Of a stretch of DNA of 64,000 nt, positions 11,518 through 22,680 are shown piece after piece (positions within the stretch are counted from its first letter, which is position 1; the number at the start of each line of letters is the position of its first letter). Source of the DNA: Aricia agestis (taxonomy: Eukaryota; Arthropoda; Insecta; Lepidoptera; Lycaenidae); assembly GCF_905147365.1 (NCBI RefSeq), contig NC_056428.1, positions 25,946,001 through 26,010,000 on the forward strand. The letters are read 5' to 3'. The notes below the pieces were generated by a model, which was given only the letters and a program-made list of their open reading frames with translations, searched no databases and was not told where the DNA came from. The position numbers were made by a program, and so were the translations under genes.

Positions 11518-12737
11518 AGTATACTCAGGAATCATACACACCCTTAAGTATAGGTAGGTAAGTATGTAAGTATCAATTAGCTAAGTTGTTACACTCTGTA
11601 TAAGCCAGATTTTCTAATGTTCCGATACCACAGTAGAGTTTGATAGTTTTTAGAATTTTTTTGCACCAGTGTTTAGAGGAGGTCACAAATAGCTTAAATT
11701 CTAAAACTCGATCAAATCCGACGTGTGCGTTAGCGTATTGGTTTGAAGGTCCAATATATTTTTAGCTATGAGTATTAAGTATATATCCTTTATTTTTTAA
11801 GAAAATGACAAGGATCAAAGTCGCAAAGAAGGAGGGGCATTTCTTTGGGTACGATGTAGCACGTTGAGATATATACCAAATGAAAGGGCTTAAAAAGTTG
11901 AACATTTTATTGTATGACAAAAAATCTCTAAGCCATGGGAGAAAGAAGTTAATGGGGGTAGAAGGTAAGAAAAAATCATATAAAAACTCCCTATATTATT
12001 GCATTTTATAGTGTTGCTGGTAAGGAACCATTTCTGGAAGGTAATCGTATATGAGAAACTTAACACGTTCGTTCCCACTACGATATTCATGATGTCTTCT
12101 CGTATGCCGCCTACATTGTACGGCGACTCACCAGGTGAGTCGCCGGCACTGCAATATAAATTGAATCGACTCACCTTGTGAGTTCACTGGCACTACGTAA
12201 GGGTAAATTCAATTGTTTGTTATTTCTGTGGTCGTTACGGTGTAACTAAGGTGTTTAATGCAATTAAAAAGTGTTTGGTGTTGTTGTAGGACTATTCAGC
12301 TTGTAAAAATGGCAAAAAACTCTTGATGTTGCAAACCTTTTGCAGGTTTCAAAGTTAGAAAAATGAGTATATTAAATGGATCTAGGTTTCCGATGTAAAA
12401 TTATTATACGTTCGTAGATAAATTTAAAGAAGTTCGTTGTTAAGTCTTTTTAACTGACTTCTAAAAAGGAGGAGGGTTCCAGTAATAAAGCTTAGAGGTA
12501 CAAGACCACTTATAATAAAGAAGTTTGCGGTAACCGCTAGTTAGAAATATTTTCGGAAGAAACAATTTAGATTAAAATAAAAATCGTTAGAAGATTAGTA
12601 ATACTTTGATGTCAACACAAGTATTTTTCTACGTAAAAAATTGCGAGAACTTGAAAGTCTAAAATAATATAGAATAATATGGACTCCCAACCCAATATTA
12701 CTTACTTCTTTATTTTCTTAAAAGTTTACTACTAAAA

Positions 12738-12977
12738 AGCCCGGCCACACATTATCCGCATTTCTGATCAGAAAAATTCGGACGCTCATGCATTTTCACA
12801 CCTCAGAATTCTGATACGAGTAGTATGCGGAGATCCACAACAAAATGTATGAACAGAGTGCGTTGAACGCACGAAATTTCTGATCAGAAAAATTCGGACG
12901 CCCACCAGAACGCACTGCGTTCTGGTGGGCGTCCGAATTTTTCTGATCAGAAATTTCGGATGATGTCCGGCCGGGCT
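12738..12977. repeat. IR element with an 85-bp perfect palindrome at its right end
   Basis: The terminal inverted repeats are AGCCCGGCC (12738) and GGCCGGGCT (12977). Inside the right half, 12873-12957 is a perfect palindrome of 42-bp arms around one central C at 12915. Each arm starts GAAATTTCTGATCAGAAAAA and ends CCAGAACGCA. The motif TTTCTGATCAGAAAAATTCG also occurs near the left end, so the palindrome is a duplicated terminal segment. Confidence 0.85.
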
Positions 12978-13353
12978 AAAAAAAGGAGACACTTCTACTT
13001 TTTTCAATTCACAGAATATATTTTAATTTTATTGAAATGGAGTGAGGTCACAATAGACATAACTACCAGTAGTTCGACTGCAAAGAAACGGACAGGTTTC
13101 AATATCTGTCAAATTCGTCGGGTTTCACTAGGATTATGAACGGAATGTGCCTCGCGCTGGGCTGGCTGATATAATTTATTTTTAAATATTTAAAATAAAG
13201 ATTTCAAAATTGGATTCTGTCAATTTTAATCGCATGTGCCAAAACACAAACAACAATACGACCAAAGAGGAACACGTCCATCGAATATGTCATATTTTTA
13301 AATTCGTTGGTAACAAGTTAACAACCCTAGCGACGATTTTCGTCATAAACCCC

Positions 13354-14236
13354 GCGTTCCAGATGACGTTAGAAACGCTCACGCTCAAGACCGTAGTTTT
13401 CCCGTTCCACTAGCATGTGAGCGTCAGTGATACAAACCCAAGTGGAACGGATTATGGAGCGTTTTGAGCGTTTTGAGAAAAGTTTACAAAAAGAACTATA
13501 TTTTTTTATACATAGGTACATTGAACCGAGCTTGGATATTACGATCCTTTTCTTCAAGTCGTAAATAAAAGTAATTTATTGTTTATAGTTACATTTATTT
13601 TACAAATAAAATACATAATATTATATTTGTTTCGTTTTTAGTATTACATTTTTTTCCTTAAGTAATCATATTTTAATATAGTTAAACTTTTATTATATTT
13701 GAGTATTCACATTAAATCATATTTTAATAACAAAACCACATACTTTGAATATTGACTATTGTCACAATATACATTTAAACGTTCTAAGGTAACAATACCG
13801 CTTAATCCTTAGTCAAGTACGAGTAAGTCAACAAACTATAGGAGAGATGAAAATTAGTATTAATTATTATATTTTAGAAATCATTTGACCTTTCATTTAA
13901 AACAATTTATTTTCTAATCAAAATATTTCATTATAATATATTATTTAATTTATTTAAATAAAATATTATTTGTAATGAAATAATATAAAGTTTTTTTGTC
14001 TCTACTCTCTCCTGAAAACTTTCCGAACATGGCTTTCGCGATATAGTTACGTTAAAATTAAAAAAAAAAACTAGAACGCCCACTTTGACCCATCTTCGTC
14101 AAGGGTCGTTTTGAGCGAAAATGATGACGTCATGAGTGACGTCATAGCCGCGATCAAAACGACCCCGGTCGCCAAAGGGAACGGCAGAAGGGGACGTTTT
14201 GAGCGTTTTGGTCAAAATTAACGTCATCTGGAACGC
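13354..14236. repeat. Non-autonomous DNA element (883 bp), GCGTTCCAGATGACGTTA ends
   Basis: TIRs GCGTTCCAGATGACGTTA and TAACGTCATCTGGAACGC, followed on both sides by repeated GAGCGTTTTGAG-like motifs. The interior (about 13560-13990) is extremely AT-rich. No transposase frame is seen and no clean target duplication was found. Confidence 0.75.
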
Positions 14237-14660
14237 AGCCAATACGTCAAATTTAAAAGTCTAAATAATAGTTCTAAGTTGGCATACTCTATCATTCTGT
14301 CTACTCTGGTGGGGTGATCAAAAGAACCAAAATATCGCTGTGATTGCATCACACCATAGACATAATATATACTGTAGGTTTATGCATCACACAAAGTAGG
14401 CATGGAGTCCAATGTCATTTTTAAAACTCTCCATACGCTTGGTATTAGTAAAATGTTTGTGTACCGGGCCATTAATAAGTACAATGCGACCTCCTCTGCT
14501 TGTGGCAGAAAAAGATGCCGTATTCGTACGAAAAAGGTGGTTAAAGCAGTAAGGGATAAAATTTGAAAAAAATCGGTTCGAAATTTTTATTTGTTTATTT
14601 TATTTTATGTCTTATCCACTTATCCTTCTGGGATCCAGGTCCTTATTCTATTAAAAATAA

Positions 14661-14923
14661 TCCCACCAAAAACATTTTCATGTAAAAATTTTGCCAAGAT
14701 GAGAACATAATAATATTATAGTTCGTCGTGTCAAAAAGTAGTGAGATCTCATGTAGAGCCAAGTTTCTAACCTTACATACTCAGCCCTAAATCTAAAAAC
14801 CTTAATTTTACACTAAAGCGCGGCAAAATATTTGATAATAATATTATAATGTGTCAGACGAACTATAATATTATTATGTTCTCATCTTGGCAACATTTTT
14901 ACATGAAAATGTTTTTGGTGGGA
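14661..14923. repeat. TIR element in left arm
   Basis: Termini TCCCACCAAAAACATTTTCA and TGAAAATGTTTTTGGTGGGA. Inside is a repeated ATAATATTATAGTTCGTC motif in both orientations. The mirror copy in the right arm is 18213-18473. Confidence 0.8.
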
Positions 14924-15573
14924 TTTCATTTCTTTTTGTAAGCTGGTTTACGTTGTTTTTTCTTTTAGTTCATTCTTTAGGATTCCGTACCCATAGAGTA
15001 AAAACGGAAGCCTATTACTGAGACTTCGATGTCTGTCCGTCTGTCTGTCTCCAGGCTGTATCTCAAGAACCGCTATAGCTAGACTTCTGAAATTTTCACA
15101 GATTGTGTATTTCTGGTGCCGCTATAACAACAAATACTAAAAACAAAGTAAAATATATAAGGGGGGCTCCCATACAACAAACGTGATTTTTTGGCCTTTT
15201 TTGTTCTATATCAATAATGGCAACAGGTAGGTACTTGACTTTTTCTCAAAGTCCTTAGTTATATGACTGTTTTAATATTTAATAATAATATTAAAATAAA
15301 TATTAAAGTAAAAAATTAAGAGGGGCTCCCATACAAAAAACACAAAATTTTGCCTAATTTTGCTTTATAATGGTACGGATAGAGGTTAAGTTGGTTTTGA
15401 TAATTTTTTTGTTGTTTTAGTACTAATGTAATGTTACATACCAAATTTCAGCTTTCTAAGACTTCTGGAAGTACCCTAACAGTTTTGATGATCGGCGAGT
15501 CCCCCAGAACAGTTCTTTGTTGCTAGCATCCCTGCTCTACTGAACTAGGGACTAATTTTTTATTTTATAAAGG

Positions 15574-15848
15574 CCGCATGGGCGTAGCCACACTGGGGCA
15601 AGTTGGGGCGCTTGCCCCAGCCCCACCCTGGCTCTGACCTATAAGGTGCCTAACTAAACAAAAAAATATATTTTTCAACTAACTACAATCATAATATCCG
15701 TACAGCTCGACAAGGCTTTAAATTAACGTGGCGAAAAAAGGGGAACTAACGCTGCCATCATACAAAAACATCATTTTTCACAGTTCTCCTGCCGCTTTGG
15801 TAGGTTGACTGCGGCCCCACCCTGAGCCCAAGCCTGGCTACGCCCATG
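15574..15848. repeat. GGGCGTAGCC-ended element in left arm
   Basis: Ends CATGGGCGTAGCC and GGCTACGCCCATG, with ATAAAGG immediately on both sides (15567-15573 and 15849-15855), a probable 7-bp target duplication. The mirror copy is at about 17040-17315 in the right arm. Confidence 0.65.
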
Positions 15849-16090
15849 ATAAAGGGTATTTATTGTATGCGGGGAGGAGCTATACTACCCCTTGTAGAAC
15901 GTTATATAAAGAAAGGGTAACCTGAGTCTAGACCCTGTGGTCTATGCCCTATTGGCATAGTCCGTAGTAAATAATTGCATCGCCTTACACTTTACAGTGA
16001 CAAGCGTCCCCTATTTACATTACAAAAGGGCGTCCGTAAGTGTGGTAAGGGCTATTCCGTTTTATTTCTTTTAATAGACTTTTTATATAA

Positions 16091-16804
16091 ATAGACTTTT
16101 TAGATCTTTTTATAAACAAAGGTTAAACGTATTTGTTCAAAAATATAAGTAACTAATGGGTATTTTTTTCGCTCGTCCTAGTAGCTGTCAACCAGCGATT
16201 GTTTTTTTGTCAACCAGTGAGTACGGCCGCGGGAACTCTTTTGGAAGCTGAATTTGCAAGACCAAGAAAAATATGGGATTAATAGGAGACTTTGCCATTT
16301 TTTCGCAAAACAAGACGAGCGTCCGAGTTTTAAAAATACAACTGCTATTTTGACATGTTCTTTATTTTTAATATTCGTTTTATTTAAAACAATTTAACCA
16401 TAAAGTATTTGTATAAAACTTGATATCGCCCGCAATGGAGTCGCGGCAAAAATCGTTTATCATGCGGGAACTGTGCGATTTTTCGGGATATAAATATATC
16501 CTACGTCCTTTCCCGGAACTCAAAGTATCTCCATACCAAATTTCAGCAAAATCGGTTCTGACGTTTGAGAGTGAAGAGGTAACAGACAGACAGAGAGGCA
16601 CATATTCGCATTTATGATATTAGTAACTAGTAATAGTAATTAATCTGTGCTTATGCATTATTATAGATTTAAGTCCTCTTCAGTCTGATGACTTATTATT
16701 ACTTAATTATTATTGTAAATAAGTATTAAATACATACTACAATAACTATTCCATTATTAAATCAGTTTATAAAATCGGGTACCTTGAGACTAGAATATAA
16801 ATAT
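16091..16804. repeat. Central spacer of the inverted duplication, with a retroelement 3'-end copy
   Basis: About 0.7 kb that is not duplicated. At 16427-16630 it contains a plus-strand copy of the abundant family with 'CGCCCGCAA...CCCGGAACTCAAAGTATCTCC...ACAGACAGACAG...TTCGCATTTATGATATTAG'. Two short GTCAACCAG repeats occur near 16187-16220. The open frames here come from the repeat. Confidence 0.75.
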
Positions 16805-18553
16805 AAAAAGTCTATAAAAAGAAATAAAACGGAATAGCCCTTACCACACTTACGGACGCCCTTTTGTAATGTAAATAGGGGACGCTTGTCACTGTAAAGT
16901 GTAAGGCGATGCAATTATTTAATACGGACTATGCCAATAGGGCATAGACCACAGGGTCTAGACTCAGGTTACCCTTTCTTTATATAACGTTCTACAAGGG
17001 GTAGTATAGCTCCTCCCCGCATACAATAAATACCCTTTATCATGGGCGTAGCCAGGCTTGGGCTCAGGGTGGGGCCGCAGTCAACCTACCAAAGCGGCAG
17101 GAGAACTGTGAAAAATGATGTTTTTGTATGATGGCAGCGTTAGTTCCCCTGTTTTCGCCACGTTAATTTAAAGCCTTGTCGAGCTGTACGGATATTATGA
17201 TTGTAGTTAGTTGAAAAATATATTTTTTTGTTTAGTTAGGCACCTTATAGGTCAGAGCCAGGGTGGGGCTGGGGCAAGCGTCCCAGCTTGCCCCAGTGTG
17301 GCTACGTCCATGCGGCCTTTAAAAAATAAAAAATTAGTCCCTAGTTCAGTAGAGCAGGGATGCTAGCAACAAAGAACTGTTCTGGGGGCACGGGAGTGCC
17401 CCCGCCAAGATGAGCCAAGCGAAGCGCGCAAGGGCACTACCTACCTTTTCTCGAAACGTTTCGTCGTATTTTTGAACCCTCGTAACTTTGGTTTGAATAA
17501 TGCCAATTAGTTGAAATTTTTAAGATAAAGTGACATGGGTATAGTTATTAAATGCGCAAAGTTTGAATATCGTAGCTATTATACTTTAGATTTTATAGGA
17601 GTCCAAAAACCCACAATTTGGTCACTGACTCGCCGATCATCAAAACTGTTAGGGTACTTCCAGAAGTCTTAGAAAGCTGAAATTTGGTATGTAACATTAC
17701 ATTAGTACTAAAACAACAAAAAAATTATCAAAACCAACTTAACCTCTATCCTAATAATTTATATATTATAAAGCAAAATTAGGCAAAATTTTGTGTTTTT
17801 TGTATGGGAGCCCCTCTTAATTTTTTACTTTAATATTTATTTTAATATTATTATTAAATATTAAAACAGTCATATAACTAAGGACTTTGAGAAAAAGTCA
17901 AGTACCTACCTGTTGCCATTATTGATATAGAACAAAAAAGGCCAAAAAATCACGTTTGTTGTATGGGAGCCCCCCTTATATATTTTACTTTGTTTTTAGT
18001 ATTTGTTGTTATAGCGGCACCAGAAATACACAATCTGTGAAAATTTCAGAAGTCTAGCTATAGCGGTTCTTGAGATACAGCCTGGAGACAGACAGACGGA
18101 CAGACATCGAAGTCTCAGTAATAGGCTTCCGTTTTTACTCTATGGGTACGGAATCCTAAAGAATGAACTAAAAGAAAAAACAACGTAAATCAGCTTACAA
18201 AAAGAAATGAAATCCCACCAAAAACATTTTCATGTAAAAATGTTGCCAAGATGAGAACATAATAATATTATAGTTCGTCTGACACATTATAATATTATTA
18301 TCAAATATTTTGCCGCGCTTTAGTGTAAAATTAAGGTTTTTAGATTTAGGGCTGAGTATGTAAGGTTAGAAACTTGGCTCTACATGAGATCTCACTACTT
18401 TTTGACACGACGAACTATAATATTATTATGTTCTCATCTTGGCAAAATTTTTACATGAAAATGTTTTGGTGGGATTATTTTTAATAGAATATGGACCTGG
18501 ATCCCAGAAGGATAAGTGGATAAGACATAAAATAAAATAAACAAATAAAAATA
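16805..18553. repeat. Right arm of the giant inverted duplication
   Basis: Reverse complement of 14584-16090 plus an extra 239 bp (17389-17627, beginning CACGGGAGTGCCCCC). Its outer edge runs straight into the A-rich tail of a minus-strand LINE fragment (18536-18936). Part of that tail (AATAAACAAATAAAAATA) is also present, inverted, at the outer edge of the left arm. The LINE was therefore already in place when the duplication formed. Confidence 0.9.
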
Positions 18554-18936
18554 AAAAATGTTTTATTTCTGAGTACATTTTAAGAAAATACTTTCAGAAT
18601 GTTAATATTAGCTACGGTGCCTACCACCGGTCCGGGAACTATCCCGGCGAGAAGAACCGGCGTAAGAAACTCGCACGGGGCCCACTTTTTTACCAAAAAA
18701 AAGTGAGGTAAAACAATTAATCTTTTAAAATAAAATTTACAATGCTGTAACTTAAAATTATACAATGTCAACATACATACATAGTAAGTCATGTACAATA
18801 ATGTAGAAGTAGCCTTGTAAGCAGCCATCCTACTCCCAAGATGTGCCATCGTTTATGTAATCATTGACCTTATAATGGACCTTATGGCTTTGGCACACAA
18901 ACGCTCTTTGACTACTTTCTTAAATTTATTAATGGA
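18536..18936 (-). mobile_element. LINE 3' fragment (non-LTR retrotransposon)
   Basis: Read on the minus strand, it gives the last ORF2 codons (INKFKKVVKERLC, then frameshifted), then a 3' UTR containing GAGTTTCTTACGCCGGTTCT and GGACCGGTGGTAGGCAC. It ends with a polyadenylation signal and A-rich tail. The 3' UTR and C-terminus match the LINE at 41900-43003, so both are one family. It is inserted into the repeat now split between about 18490-18535 and 18937-19060. Confidence 0.8.
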
Positions 18937-19060
18937 ATAACTTACTTTCTGATGGATGAAACCATAGGTTCTTAGTAGTGCCTCAACGTGTACTTAGAAT
19001 ACCTGCGAATTTGTGTAGCTCTACGTGTGACACCTGGTCAGGTACCAGGTACCAAAGTGA
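18937..19060. repeat. Dispersed repeat, inverted pair with 22091-22209
   Basis: ATAACTTACTTTCTGATGGA through GACACCTGGTCAGGTACC. The reverse complement is present at 22091-22209 with small indels. Its outer continuation (GGATCCCAGAAGGATAAG) is displaced to about 18497 by the LINE insertion. Confidence 0.8.
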
Positions 19061-19324
19061 ACAAAAAATTAGTCTTACTTTACTTATTTTATCATGGCTA
19101 ATATTTATATATAATTTGTAGAATATTATTCTAAACTTGTATCATGTAGTGCAAGACACTTTTTAGTGACCAAAACTTTTATCAGTCGCTTTAAAAATAA
19201 CTTGCAAAATTTTTTTGAAGGCGTTATTTTTATTTTATAAATTAATAAAACACCTTAGAAAACAATATTGCAAAAATTTATTTTCTACTAGTCGTTAGCC
19301 GCGACTTCGTCCGCGTCAGCATAG

Positions 19325-21790
19325 TATAATTTTTTATTTTATTTTATTTTCTTTATTAGGAACAATAAACAGTTACATGTTAAAACTAAGTTATTACAAT
19401 TACCTATGGTTTAGAAATGGTAAACACATAACCCACACCATTGTTCGCATATTAAAAACGGAAAGCACAGCGTATATATGGATAAAAATATGTGACAGTA
19501 AGATTAGATACAAAACTACAAAAAGCAATAACACATTAAATTAAAGATAATAAAAAGAATTAAAACAAAGGATATTTTCAATGTAAAGTTAAAAAAAAAA
19601 GTATAACAGAATAAAAATGTACATTATTAAAAAAAAAAACTACATGTAAAATAAAACAAAATTTTCAACAAGTAAATAAGTTAGAGTTCATTTTCAGACG
19701 CTAATTTGATCAATGTCTCCATGGCTTGTTTTTTAAATTTTAAACTATCAGATAGGGCAAAAATATCAATATTAGTGAAGTATTTGTTGTATGTATCGAC
19801 AAGACGACGTAGGGGGATACGGAGACCAGCATTAGTCTTGCACGTTTTAGTGAAGAATAACTGAAATTGTCGCGCTTTTCTCTGATAAATTGTTCTCGGC
19901 ACCGTGAAGCAAATCTGATTGGTGATAGAAGAGCAGTCATATTTATTATTATCTACATAAACCATGTAGCATCATGATATCAAGAAGTATATGTCTGGAT
20001 TTTAGGCTTAAAAGTTTGAAATGGTCTAACAGCTCATTATATGGCAATTTAGATTGTTTATATTTAAAAAATATGGTGCGCAGGCATTTTTTTGTACTAA
20101 CTCTATTCTATCGGAATATTTGACGTAAAGAGGATTCCAAACGGGTATAGCGTATTCTAATTGTGATCTAATTAGGGTCTTGTATAGCAGCAATAGTGTC
20201 GATGGTCTCACAAAGTCACGGGTGGACCTTTGTATGAAACCGTACATGCGATAGGCTTTGTTAATTATATTGTCAATATGTGTATCAAAATGCAGAGAAG
20301 AATCTAACATCAACCCTAAGTCCCGGATTAGGTTTACTTTATTCAAAGGCACATTGTTTATAGTATATATAAAGTCAAGTTTTATCTTTTTTTTGGAGAA
20401 AGAAATAGTTTGGCATTTAGGGAGATTGAGGAAAAGTTTGTTATGAATGCAGTAATTGTTTAGTCTGCATAGATCCTGTTGCAAAAGCTGACAGTCCTGT
20501 ATATTTTTGCATGATTTAAAAATCTTCATATCGTCAGCGTACATTAAAAAATCTGAGTGTAACATACATTGTTTAATATCATTGATAAAAATTATAAATA
20601 GAAGTGGACCCAATATTGATCCCTGGGGGACACCTGAGCTCACAATGAAGGAGTCAGAGGCGTAGCCGTTAATTACAACCCTTTGTGTTCTGTTATAAAT
20701 GTAAGACATGAACCAGCGCAATAAGTTGCCTCGAATTCCGTTGAACGCTAATTTCTCCAATAGCAGCGTGTGATCCACTTTATCAAATGCTTTTTTAAAA
20801 TCTGTGTATATAGTGTCAATCTGAACGCGCATATCCATGTCACTAAATAAGCGACCAACGAAACATATGAAGTTAGTGCATGTAGATCTTTTTTTAACAA
20901 AACCGTGTTGCTCGGGTAGGATAAGATCATGGATAAACGGGTACACTGCATCATGTACGAGTCTTTCAAAGAGTTTAGACAATGTAGATAAAATAGAAAT
21001 GGGACGATAATTCTCAATATTGCTCTTGTCACCGTTCTTGTATATTGGTGTAATAAATGCCTGTTTCCAAACCGACGGAAATACTGACTCTTGGAGACAT
21101 TTATTGAATAAGATGTACAAAGCGCATGAAATGTTATTAGCGGTTTTCAAAAAGAAAAAAGGCGGAATGCCATCCGGACCGGCACCTTTGGATGAATCCA
21201 GTGATTTCAGGGCTTTTAGAATACATTTTTCAGTTAGATGTATATTTGATAGGCCTTGAGCAGATTCGGAAATAATGTCAGAGGGTTTCCAGCTAAGTGG
21301 ATCTAGAGTGGAATGTTCGTAGACCGAGCGGAAAAAAGTGGAAAATTAATTACATATATCGGTGGGATTATTCGACGAGGCATTATTATAATACATGTGA
21401 TTAGGGAAATTAGATTTTTTTTTCTTATTTGAAATGTAGGACCAAAAGTGTTTAACATTTGTTGGTATACTGTCTTCCACCGATTTTATATACCCACGAA
21501 AACACCTTATGATTTCACTATGAATTAACTTCCGATAGCTAGAAAAGTGTTCGTAGTCTTTACGGTTTTTGTATATTTTCTACTTTATCCATGCTCGTTC
21601 TTTGTTTTTAAACATTCTTACTAGATTGGGAGAAAACCAGATAGGGAAACTAGAATTCTTAGATCGAGTTAAGGGGACGTACAATTTAATTAAACCGAAC
21701 AGAGTTTCATAAAATGTATCAACGGCATCTTCTGCTGGTAAGTGGGAAAGTATTGTGTGCCAGTCTAGTAAGCTAAGTTCCTTGTTTATA
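19325..21790 (-). pseudogene. Degenerate non-LTR retrotransposon, reverse transcriptase ORF
   Basis: Minus-strand ORF2 remnant of a Jockey/CR1-like LINE. From 21790 down, the linker before RT reads LPAEDAVDTFYETLFGLIK and has in-frame stops at WIK*KIY and ICN*FST. The RT domain (21290 to about 20026) is intact for over 400 codons: KGAGPDGIP, FITPIYKNGDKSNIENYRPI, QHGFVKKRST, DFKKAFDKVDH, SGVPQGSILGPLLF and the catalytic FLMYADD. Frameshifts near 20090 and 19967 displace the C-terminal segment (QICFTVPRT..., ending SENEL at 19681). A 3' UTR and T-rich tail lie at 19325-19680. There is no endonuclease domain, so it is 5'-truncated. Confidence 0.9.
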
Positions 21791-21999
21791 ATAACAAGGA
21801 TTGATAATAATTTTCCCCTTTTATGGTTCCTTACACAAAGGGTAAAAACAGGACCCGATCACTAAGATATTTCAGCCTGTTCGTCTGTTTTTCTGTCTGT
21901 CTGTCCATTTATTAATTACTTACTGATAATGCCCGCAACTTTGTTGCGCAAAAAAAAGCATTGTATCTCCTTTCCTGGGGCTTAAAGTATATCAGTGCC

Positions 22000-22086
22000 A
22001 AATTTCAGCAAAATCGGTTTAGCAGTTTGGGCGCGAAAAGATAACCTTTTCACGCCCAAACTGCTAAATCGATTTTGCTGAAATTT
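22000..22086. repeat. Snap-back palindrome of a dispersed repeat
   Basis: 41-bp arms with a 5-base loop (ATAAC, 22041-22045) and only two mismatches. Each arm is AAATTTCAGCAAAATCGGTT followed by TAGCAGTTTGGGCG..., a segment of the abundant retroelement 3'-end family. A single-strand fragment of that family is thus followed at once by its own reverse complement. Confidence 0.9.
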
Positions 22087-22090
22087 AGTC

Positions 22091-22236
22091 CACTTTGGTA
22101 CCTGGTACCTGACCAGGTGTCACACGTAGAGCTACACAAACGCGTAGGTATTCTAAGTACACGAGGCACTACTAAGAACCTATGGTTTCATCCATCAGAA
22201 AGTAAGTTATGTCTTATCCTCCTGGGATCCAGGTCT
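22091..22236. repeat. Uninterrupted ('empty-site') copy of the repeat split at 18490-19060
   Basis: In reverse complement this reads the GACCTGGATCCCAGG end directly into GATAAGACATAACTTACTTT without a LINE in between, unlike the copy at 18490-19060. Confidence 0.75.
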
Positions 22237-22313
22237 AATAGGTTATAGGGCGGCTGCTATCGACATGAAAAGCATTTCTTTTTTTTTTCTACGAATAATA
22301 AAAACTATTTTGT

Positions 22314-22319
22314 TTTATT
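22314..22319 (-). terminator. Poly(A) signal of the secreted-protein gene
   Basis: TTTATT on the plus strand, i.e. AATAAA on the minus strand, 53 bases after the stop codon at 22372-22374. Confidence 0.55.
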
Positions 22320-22371
22320 CATTTTATTATTTTTATATTGTAAGTACAATATATAATTACAGTCATCGCGA

Positions 22372-22680
22372 TCAGTACTGTCCTTCATCGGAATACACGT
22401 CATCCCTCACTTTTATTTTGTTCCTGTGCTCGTTAACTTTTGGAAATGATTCTTTTTCTTCCTTCACGACACCCTTGCCTTCGGCGTTTTTCTTATGATA
22501 TTTTTTGTTGGGTCTCGGGTATGATTCCTTGTAGAGTTTTTTGATGACACGTGGATGTCGGTGGCCGGGTATTGGCGTTATTTTGTCGTCGTCTAGCGGC
22601 ACGTCCCGTATCAAGGCGCTTTTGAAAGTTTGTCCGCGGTTTGGCTCGCTCAGTGAGAAGGTAATTCTGTCGTGATGAAT
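22372..22680 (-). CDS. Unrecognised secreted protein, exon 4 (C-terminus)
   Basis: 102 codons plus stop in phase 0 after acceptor TTTTCGTAG (plus-strand CTA at 22681-22683). It reads IHHDRITFSLSEPNRGQTFK, then a very basic, Lys/Glu/Asp-rich tail (KKLYKESYPRPNKKYHKK...) and an acidic end VYSDEGQY. There are no cysteines, in contrast to exons 1-3. The tail looks disordered. It completes a predicted protein of 329 residues (131+44+52+102). Confidence 0.85.
   Translation of the reverse strand: MHHDRITFSLSEPNRGQTFKSALIRDVPLDDDKITPIPGHRHPRVIKKLYKESYPRPNKKYHKKNAEGKGVVKEEKESFPKVNEHRNKIKVRDDVYSDEGQY

Larger units (their letters stand above)
10976..12737. other. Intergenic stretch
   Basis: Besides the two MITEs at 11219-11517, this holds AT-rich sequence, a short inverted repeat GGCGACTCACC/GGTGAGTCGCC at about 12121-12144, and a fragment of a common repeat (AACTGACTTCTAAAAAGGAG, about 12460). 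I see no gene. Confidence 0.6.
14584..16090. repeat. Left arm of a giant inverted duplication
   Basis: About 1.5 kb that is the near-identical reverse complement of 16805-18553. In order it contains: an A/T tail plus GGGATCCAGGTCC repeat, a TIR element (14661-14923, ends TCCCACCAAAAACATTTTCA), a copy of the GGTACGGAACC/ACAG dispersed repeat in minus orientation, a GGGCGTAGCC-ended element (15574-15848), and CAAGCGTCCCCTATTTACAT. It lacks a 239-bp segment present in the right arm (17389-17627). Divergence is limited to scattered single differences and short indels. Confidence 0.9.

Noticed and set aside
16380..16617. Overlapping plus and minus open frames in the spacer of the inverted duplication
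   Set aside because: They lie in a dispersed retroelement 3'-end repeat found many times in the window.
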